Assembly: GCF_900302445.1 (NCBI RefSeq)
Contig: NZ_ONZF01000007.1
Coordinates: 122,876 to 186,875, forward strand
Source of the DNA: Palleronia abyssalis
GTDB lineage: Bacteria; Pseudomonadota; Alphaproteobacteria; Rhodobacterales; Rhodobacteraceae
Direction: 5' to 3'
DNA: 64,000 bases
Of this stretch, positions 58,389 to 64,000 are shown one piece after another. Both the position numbers and the translations under genes were made by a program. The stretch's first letter is position 1. Each line of letters opens with the position of its first letter. The notes beneath the pieces are model-generated. The model did no database searches and was not told where the DNA came from. It saw only the letters and a program-made list of their open reading frames with translations.

Positions 58389-59133
58389 TGCACATGATCC
58401 TTTGCGATAGTGCGGGTGAACAGCGGACAGGTCGCGACGATTCCGTACAACGACGGACTGCCGTTCCAAGGCAGGAAATCCGCGTGCAAATCTCTGGGTC
58501 GATCGAACAACGGTATTGCGTCACGCAAAAGTCTCCGAAAGTTGGCGCCATACCGGTCGTCGTATGGCCCTGCGCGGGCCGGAAACTGGTGGCTCAGAAA
58601 GCAGTTCAAAGAATTGCGGGCCTGAGACAATTGGACATGTGACAATGCCCTACCCGATGCGTCTGGTATCATACTCCTTTTGATCAAAGATCGCATTCGC
58701 TCAAACCTCACTTGAGCGCTGGGATCGCATGCACCTGCTGCCCCGAAAACAGGCCGCGGGCCCTGTTTTGACCGATTCACTCGCGAACCGCCGACAAGAC
58801 AAGCAAAGCATGCCGTTTCCCAGCCTGCCAACCGGATACCCGATTGGATGATCGGACATCCCAAATTTTACATGGACCCGTGAGACCGACAATTTACTGA
58901 GGTCTGTGACCATGCGGGATAGAACGGATAAGAACTTGTGCCTCTGAAATTTATCCGACCTCAACTTCCTATGCCGATGCGATCTCGGCGCAAATTTGCT
59001 CCACTTCGATCACAACGATCTAGGTGGCAGTGCGGTGAATTGCATCGGCCAGAAACTTGTTCGCAACCGGCAAGATTGGTTAGTATGAAATCAAACAGGG
59101 ACAGCGGACGCTTGATGCTGCCGAGGGATTAGA
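58389..59133. other. Gene-poor gap between nitroreductase-like and pyruvyl transferase genes
   Basis: 745 bp, visibly richer in A/T than the rest, with no supported gene. It must contain divergent promoters for both flanking genes. A reverse open frame (58385-58864) ends in an ATGA overlap with the nitroreductase-like start but shows no family features. Confidence 0.55.
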
Positions 59134-60351
59134 GTGAAAAAATTTATCGTTACAGGCATCCAGATGAAGAACAAAGGCTCGCAGGCCATGTTTCTCACTC
59201 TGCGTCATACTCTCAGGTCAATCTACATAGATTGTGAGGTCATCGGCTTTTCCAACAAGTATCATTCTCCGGAGACGTACAACTTCACGCTACTCCCGTA
59301 CGATGACTTCACACGCCCCGTTCTGAACAGGAGACTGCATAAGGTTCCATTCCTGGCGCCAAGCATGACCTTTCTGGCTGGCAAGCTTCGAAAAACGGAA
59401 AAGTGGAACGGAAAGATTGCGGAAATGGACAGGGCGCTGCGCGACGCAGATGCCATTTTCGATGCAAGTGGATACACCCTGGGTTCGGGCTGGCCCAAGG
59501 GTGGTGGGAGGATGCTGCTGCAGACAGTGCGACTCGCCAAGCGTTACAACAAGAAGATAATCCTCATGCCCCAAAGCTTCGGGCCATTCGACTGGGGCGA
59601 GAACGACGATGCTGATTTTCTTAAAGAAATTAAGGACGAACTGAGCTATTGCACGAAGATCTACGCCCGCGAGCGGGAAGGATACGAATGCCTGACATCG
59701 CTTGGCCTGGACAACGTGGAACTGTCTGCGGATATGGTCATACGCGAAACAGACTTTCCGACAGCGAATGATATTCACGTCGCGCCCGCGGCGCGCCACC
59801 TCGAATACCCTGAGGCTGGCTCTGTCGGGCTAATCATCAACGAAAACGTTCTTAGGGTCGGAGATACCAAATCCGCCCTTGCTTTGTACCGGGCCATTCT
59901 TCATCGTCTTATTGCGAATGGTGAGAAAGTTTACATCCTGAACACGTCCGGTGCTGATACACATCTTATCGAAAGTGTTCTGGAGAACCTTGAAGACAGA
60001 AGCCTCGTCAACATCATCACCGGCGAATACTCCAGCCCTGAGTTGATCGAGATCATCGCGCGCTTCAAATATATTATGGCGTCTCGCTACCATTCGATAA
60101 TTTTTGGCTATAGAAGCTGTGTTCCTGCGATCATTCTGGGGTGGGCAAGCAAGTATATCGACCTTGCCGACCATTTCGGTCAGCAAGAATACGTCTTCGA
60201 CATCCGGCAACCGGACGCGGACCGAATATTGCAAAAGGTCGACCAAATGGGGGTCGCATACGAAGAAGAATCCCGTCGGATTGGCGAACGAATGACAAAA
60301 GTGCAGGGCAGTTCAGTCGTTCTGGACGCCACGCGTGCCTTGGAGAGGTAA
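59134..60351 (+). CDS. Polysaccharide pyruvyl transferase family protein
   Basis: This 405-residue protein has a GT-B-like fold: KFIVTGIQMKNKGSQAMFL at the start (the N.G..A pattern of the family), IFDASGYTLGSGWP, KIILMPQSFGPFD, then NENVLRVGD, and the C-terminal signature MASRYHSIIFGYRSCVPAIILGW with the conserved RxHS/G. It adds ketal-linked pyruvate from PEP to a sugar, giving a negative charge. It starts with GTG. A sample at 59881-59940 has 27 G/C of 60 bases, against 36 of 60 at 55081-55140, so it may have been acquired separately. Confidence 0.9.
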   Translation: MKKFIVTGIQMKNKGSQAMFLTLRHTLRSIYIDCEVIGFSNKYHSPETYNFTLLPYDDFTRPVLNRRLHKVPFLAPSMTFLAGKLRKTEKWNGKIAEMDRALRDADAIFDASGYTLGSGWPKGGGRMLLQTVRLAKRYNKKIILMPQSFGPFDWGENDDADFLKEIKDELSYCTKIYAREREGYECLTSLGLDNVELSADMVIRETDFPTANDIHVAPAARHLEYPEAGSVGLIINENVLRVGDTKSALALYRAILHRLIANGEKVYILNTSGADTHLIESVLENLEDRSLVNIITGEYSSPELIEIIARFKYIMASRYHSIIFGYRSCVPAIILGWASKYIDLADHFGQQEYVFDIRQPDADRILQKVDQMGVAYEEESRRIGERMTKVQGSSVVLDATRALER

Positions 60352-60453
60352 TCGGGAAATATGAACCGCGGCGGGCCTTCGGGAGCGGCCCTGCCGGCGC
60401 GATCAAGGCGTGAAGGCCGATCCGAAAATCACCTAAGTTGTCCTGAATAGATT

Positions 60454-60482
60454 AAGGTCCGCGGCCTGTTGGCCGCGTCCTT
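60454..60482. terminator. Hairpin between convergent pyruvyl transferase and PIG-L genes
   Basis: GCGGCC / GGCCGC with TGTT loop, extended by AAGG / CCTT with one bulge; there are no long T runs. Confidence 0.5.
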
Positions 60483-60509
60483 CAACCCTGAGTGCGTTCT
60501 ACACAGAGA

Positions 60510-61196
60510 TCAGCAGCATTGACGCACCGCGACGAAACCTTCGGCCGCATGGCGGTGGACGGTTGCCCCGCGCAACGTCGCCAGGGCGCGCAGGGCATCA
60601 ATCGAACGCTCTGCCGGGCTGGCGCGGACTTGGCTGGCGAATGCTGAAAAAGCGGTCAGCTTGGTGTCCAGCGTCTCGGTGATGTCGACAAAAGTGTTCG
60701 GCACGAAGGGGGGCGTCAAATAGGGCGCGTTCCAGTTGGTCTCTGACAGTGTCTCGTAGGCGTATATTCCCGTCGGGTAGATGTCCTGCGCCGGGCGCGC
60801 AGCCACCATGGCCGAAAGGAAGACAAGCTGGTGATCCAGGTGGATGTCTCCGGGGTGAGGTACGAAAAGCGTGCGCGCCCCGATCCGGGTCACCAGCTCG
60901 GCCAGGCTGCGATTGAGCGCGCCGTGGGGTTCGGTATCCAACGCGGCGGCAGGGTGATCCAGCCAATGAGTTTCGTGGATGCCAAGGATGTCATGGGCGG
61001 CCTCGGCCTCGGCGCGGACGGTGTCGATCTGGTCCTGACCAAAGCGGTCGGTGCGGCCTCGCGTGGCGATGCAGACGTGTACCTCGCAGCCTTCGGCAGT
61101 CAGCCGTGCGATCGTGCCCCCGACGCCTAAGACTTCGTCATCGGGATGCGGGGCAACCACCAGAACAGGGCCGCTTCGTGCAGCAGTAATGATCAT
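60510..61196 (-). CDS. PIG-L family deacetylase
   Basis: This 228-residue protein has the zinc motif APHPDDE (15-21) and the second site HPGDIHLDHQ (about 113-122) with His and Asp ligands. PIG-L/LmbE enzymes remove N-acetyl groups from GlcNAc-type sugars (also bacillithiol and mycothiol precursors). Its ATG overlaps the stop of the phosphoglycosyl transferase upstream (ATGA), which suggests the acetyl-sugar that is deacetylated is the first or an early sugar of the polymer. This is inference from position. Confidence 0.9.
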   Translation of the reverse strand: MIITAARSGPVLVVAPHPDDEVLGVGGTIARLTAEGCEVHVCIATRGRTDRFGQDQIDTVRAEAEAAHDILGIHETHWLDHPAAALDTEPHGALNRSLAELVTRIGARTLFVPHPGDIHLDHQLVFLSAMVAARPAQDIYPTGIYAYETLSETNWNAPYLTPPFVPNTFVDITETLDTKLTAFSAFASQVRASPAERSIDALRALATLRGATVHRHAAEGFVAVRQCC

Positions 61197-61807
61197 GGTC
61201 GTCCCGCTCCCAGCCCGGCCTGCGCGCTCAGTCCATCCCGGGCGGCGCGAATGCGTTCCTCGGCCCGGATCTCGCCGATCAGAAGCGTGCGTATCGTCAT
61301 CCCAAGAATTGCAAGGTCCAGCGTGGCACTGCGATGCTCAACGTACCACAAGTCCAAAGAGACCTTTTCGATGTCCGACAGGCGACTGTTACCGCTGATC
61401 TGGGCCCAGCCGGTCAAACCTGGACGGACTCGAGCCCGCACGTCCCCGGCGGGCCCGAAGCCGCTGACCGTTTCGGGCAACAGCGGACGGGGCCCGACCA
61501 GCGCGGTATCCCCCCGCAAGATCGACAGAAGCTGCGGGATCTCGTCGAACCGGTAACGTCGGATAACCCGGCCCACACCGTTGGTGCGTTCTGCATCGGG
61601 CAAAAGCGCGCCGCTGGCGTCGCGCGCGTCGCTCATGGAACGGAACTTGTGGATCACCACGGGGTGCCCGCCCCGGCCCGCTCGTACCTGCCGGAACAGG
61701 ACCGGACGGCCCAGCCCGATACGGACCGCCAAGGCGACGGCGATGGCAACGGGCGCGACGGCGATCAGCAGCGCCAACGTCAGCGAGATTTCGATGGCTC
61801 TCGGCAT
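61193..61807 (-). CDS. Undecaprenyl-phosphate sugar phosphotransferase (monotopic PGT, PglC-like)
   Basis: This 204-residue minimal phosphoglycosyl transferase has one reentrant membrane segment (about 5-32), VIHKFRSM, the catalytic Asp-Glu pair in RYRFDEIPQL (about 84-93), GDTALVGPRPLLPE and RPGLTGWAQISG. It moves a sugar-1-phosphate from a UDP-sugar to undecaprenyl phosphate, the first step of repeat-unit synthesis. It lacks the four-helix N-terminal domain of WcaJ/WbaP. GGGGGAC lies just before the ATG. Its stop overlaps the PIG-L start. Confidence 0.94.
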   Translation of the reverse strand: MPRAIEISLTLALLIAVAPVAIAVALAVRIGLGRPVLFRQVRAGRGGHPVVIHKFRSMSDARDASGALLPDAERTNGVGRVIRRYRFDEIPQLLSILRGDTALVGPRPLLPETVSGFGPAGDVRARVRPGLTGWAQISGNSRLSDIEKVSLDLWYVEHRSATLDLAILGMTIRTLLIGEIRAEERIRAARDGLSAQAGLGAGRP

Positions 61808-61878
61808 ATGTCCCCCGGATCGTGTGACAATAAGCTATTCGCACCCCCGCCCTGGACAATTGATCGTCTCGGTGGATG

Positions 61879-61892
61879 CCTAATCCTTTAGG
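61879..61892. promoter_or_regulatory. Small inverted repeat in divergent intergenic region
   Basis: CCTAA / TTAGG with a 4-nt spacer lies midway between the divergent phosphoglycosyl transferase and glycosyltransferase genes, a place where an operator would serve both. No known regulator is assigned. Confidence 0.25.
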
Positions 61893-61987
61893 ACAGGTTC
61901 GCGCCCGGACGACGGACTCCCGCCCTCGGAGGAAGGGTGGTTGCCTTGGGCAGCCGGTGCGTCGCCGGTCTTTTCGGGGGAACAGCG

Positions 61988-63154
61988 ATGCAAATCGTTC
62001 ATGTGATAACCAGCCTTAACATCGGCGGCGCGCAGATTATGCTGCGCCGATTCCTGCAGGCCGATACGCAAGGCGGACGACGGCATCGGGTCGTGTCGCT
62101 GATGCCAAGCGGGCGCATCCGTCGCGAGCTGGAAGACGCGGGAGTTGAGGTGATCGACCTTCGGATGAACGGCCAAAAGGGTCTGCCGCGCGCCCTGCTA
62201 CAGTTGCGGTACCTACTGCGCGTCGACGCGCCGGACGTGGTGCATGGCTGGATGTATCATGGCTGCCTTGTCGCGGCGTTGACCTGTCCACGACGTGTCC
62301 CGATGGTATTTGGCATCCACCATTCGCTTCAGGATCCGCTTACCGAAAGCCGAGGGACACGGGTGATCCTGCGCGCGCTTGCTGCCCTGTCAGGGCACAG
62401 TGCCGCGGTGGCCTACTGCGGCCGCAGCATTGCCGAACAGCACGAGGCGGCCGGTTTCGCCGAAAGCCGGCGGGTGGTGATCCCTAATGGCATCGATTGC
62501 GAGCACTTCCGCCCCGATCCGCAGGCACGCGCGAGGCTTCTGACTTTGTGCGATATTCCGGCAGGGCGGATCGTGATCGGCAATGTCTCTCGCAACCATC
62601 CCATGAAAGACGTTGGCCTTCTGGTGCGGGCGCTGAAGCGGGCGCTCGAGGACGGCGTCGACGCGCACCTCGTCGTGATGGGTGAGGGGCAGGAATACGG
62701 ACCGGCAGCCAAGGCCCGAGATACGCTGGGTCTGGCCGACCGGGTAACGGTCCTGCCCGTGCGCGCCGACGTAGAGCGCCTCGTCCCGGGATTCGATATC
62801 TTCGCGCTGTCCTCGGCATGGGGCGAGGCGTTCTCCCTTGCAATGGCAGAGGCGATGGCCGCGGGTGTGCCCTGCATTTCCACCAGTGTGGGAGACGCCC
62901 TCTGGCTAGTGGGGGATCGCGACCGGCTGGTGCCACCGGGCGATGACCGCGCCATGGCAACAGCCCTCTCGCGCCTTGCCCGAATGACTTCCGAAGCCCG
63001 CACCGCCTTAGGGGCGACCGACCGGGAGCGCATTTTGAAAAATTTCTCGCTTTCTTCCTACGTCGCGGCCCACGCAAGGCTGTACGAAAGAGTCTGCGCC
63101 ACGCCGCGCTCCACGCCCAAAGCAGCGAGGGGGCCGTCCCTAGCAGAGCGCTGA
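61988..63154 (+). CDS. GT4-family glycosyltransferase
   Basis: This 388-residue GT-B enzyme has MQIVHVITSLNIGGAQIMLRR at the start (GGAQ is the acceptor-side loop), VVHGWMYHGCLVA, VIPNGIDCEHF and SSAWGEAFSLAMAEAMAAGVP (about 276-296) with EX7E at the donor site. It is the last gene of the locus and runs divergently from the phosphoglycosyl transferase with 180 bp between. The longer open frame from 61937 is not supported by homology. It likely adds a later sugar to the repeat unit. Confidence 0.9.
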   Translation: MQIVHVITSLNIGGAQIMLRRFLQADTQGGRRHRVVSLMPSGRIRRELEDAGVEVIDLRMNGQKGLPRALLQLRYLLRVDAPDVVHGWMYHGCLVAALTCPRRVPMVFGIHHSLQDPLTESRGTRVILRALAALSGHSAAVAYCGRSIAEQHEAAGFAESRRVVIPNGIDCEHFRPDPQARARLLTLCDIPAGRIVIGNVSRNHPMKDVGLLVRALKRALEDGVDAHLVVMGEGQEYGPAAKARDTLGLADRVTVLPVRADVERLVPGFDIFALSSAWGEAFSLAMAEAMAAGVPCISTSVGDALWLVGDRDRLVPPGDDRAMATALSRLARMTSEARTALGATDRERILKNFSLSSYVAAHARLYERVCATPRSTPKAARGPSLAER

Positions 63155-63655
63155 GCGCGCACGCGCACCGCGCGTCGGAACGACAATGCGCCTTCCGTCA
63201 CCAGATCCAATAAGCAGGCTCAACTTTCTGCCGGCCGTGGACATGCCTTTCATTCCCGGGGTTGCATTGGCGCAATGCCTCTGACGTCGGATGTCATCCG
63301 TTTTGTCAACGGCGCCCGACCCAAAGACTGCCGAGATGCGACAATAAGCCAAATTACATACCTTTCTGCCAAAGAAAGCCGAATCGGATTACCACCCTCG
63401 TCTAAAAAAGAGTTTAGCCATTGTTGTAGAACACCCTCATAGGTTGTAGGCGCTCACGCCATGTGAGTAAGCCAATGGTATTGTTGAAAAAGTTTTCGCA
63501 GCGGCGTCGCTGCAAAGAGGTATCAATTTACCGGGGGATTATGTAAAGTTGCTAGCAGTCCACAGGGTTGGGGGGACCACCTACAGGCTTATGCACCAAT
63601 TTTTTGATAATAGCGTTTAATTCATAGGGGGATACGATATGTTCAAAGTTGGAGT
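63155..63655. other. Gene-free AT-richer stretch with possible insertion-sequence end
   Basis: About 500 bp without a supported gene. GGTATTGTTGAAAAAGT (63477-63493) resembles the ends of some IS5-type or IS1182-type elements from memory only; a hairpin GCAGCG / CGCTGC follows at 63499-63514. Confidence 0.35.
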
Positions 63656-63931
63656 TTGCAGTTCGAGTATTTTTTCCGACAGGCCATCGCGGGTCTTCTT
63701 GCGGGGCGGGACGTCATGGAATTCGAGACAATACATGATGCTCGCCACGCAGCAGCGGCCTATCGTTGCGTTCAGCTCATCGTTCATGAAACCGATTTGC
63801 TGAGCGAAACAGGGGACGAGTCCAAATTTAACGACGATAATGTCCGTATTATTGTCATCTCTCCACGGTTCAGCCCGGCTTATTCATCCAAATCGGTTGG
63901 GGAAGGTTGCGTGCGCCTGAAAGCGCCGTAG
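63656..63931 (+). CDS. Doubtful small ORF near the right edge
   Basis: A 91-codon frame from a TTG encodes MQFEYFFRQAIAGLLAGRDVM..., with EFETIHDARHAAAAYRCVQLIVHETDLLS looking protein-like. No family is recognised. A competing frame with a better start (ATG 63639 after AGGGGG) stops after about 54 codons. One of the two may be a real short or broken gene. Confidence 0.25.
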   Translation: MQFEYFFRQAIAGLLAGRDVMEFETIHDARHAAAAYRCVQLIVHETDLLSETGDESKFNDDNVRIIVISPRFSPAYSSKSVGEGCVRLKAP

Positions 63932-64000
63932 AATCAAGCTGCTACACCGCAATCCGCCAGCAGCTTCGGACGCACGCATGGGTGAAACTCTACGGTCGGT

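Noticed and set aside
1..64000. CRISPR array, prophage or toxin-antitoxin pair
   Set aside because: No regularly spaced direct repeats, phage structural genes or small paired ORFs with known toxin motifs were seen.

Overview
The window looks like a chromosomal segment from a high-GC marine-type alphaproteobacterium of the Rhodobacteraceae (Roseobacter/Rhodobacter group). The reasons are the divergent hemC/hemE pair, the rpoZ - rsh - DUF2062 - pdxJ order, a phosphatidylcholine synthase, a compact 4.5S-type SRP RNA, frequent GTG/TTG starts with 1-4 bp stop/start overlaps, and two copies of a short intergenic motif (GGGTATTTTC...AAGG.TGAA) that I associate with this family. No taxon was computed; this is recognition only. 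No rRNA, complete tRNA, CRISPR array, prophage or intact insertion sequence was seen.

Positions 1-47138 are mostly housekeeping. They hold haem synthesis (hemC partial, hemE), a peroxiredoxin-like protein, a CDF zinc exporter, a MoxR/DUF58/large-membrane-protein cluster (4505-11238), TerC, thymidine kinase, carB, a cyclopropane-fatty-acid-synthase-like methyltransferase and aspS. Next come tyrA - pheA - unknown in one overlapping operon, an MFS carrier, an FAD oxidoreductase, the divergent tesA-like / ybbA-ybbP-like locus, and the rpoZ - rsh - DUF2062 - pdxJ stringent-response and vitamin B6 block. These are followed by folK, an NYN nuclease-like protein, ispH, lysE-like - DUF3429 - rnhA, the SRP RNA, a 5'-nucleotidase-like phosphoesterase, nudC, phosphatidylcholine synthase, an acyl-CoA synthetase and ileS.

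Positions 47139-63154 are a polysaccharide locus set off by gene-poor, less GC-rich gaps. Its parts fit Wzx/Wzy-type assembly: a monotopic phosphoglycosyl transferase (initiation), three GT4 glycosyltransferases, a flippase, an O-antigen-ligase/polymerase-like protein and a fused Wzz/tyrosine autokinase. Decorating enzymes are two different sulfotransferases, a polysaccharide pyruvyl transferase, a PIG-L deacetylase and a nitroreductase-fold protein with a long N-terminal extension. I infer a negatively charged (sulfated, pyruvylated) exopolysaccharide or capsule. No outer-membrane Wza/OPX protein or low-molecular-weight tyrosine phosphatase is visible. This locus is the best candidate in the window for something not yet described.

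Positions 63155-64000 are AT-richer, with no convincing gene, a possible insertion-sequence-like end and one doubtful ORF.
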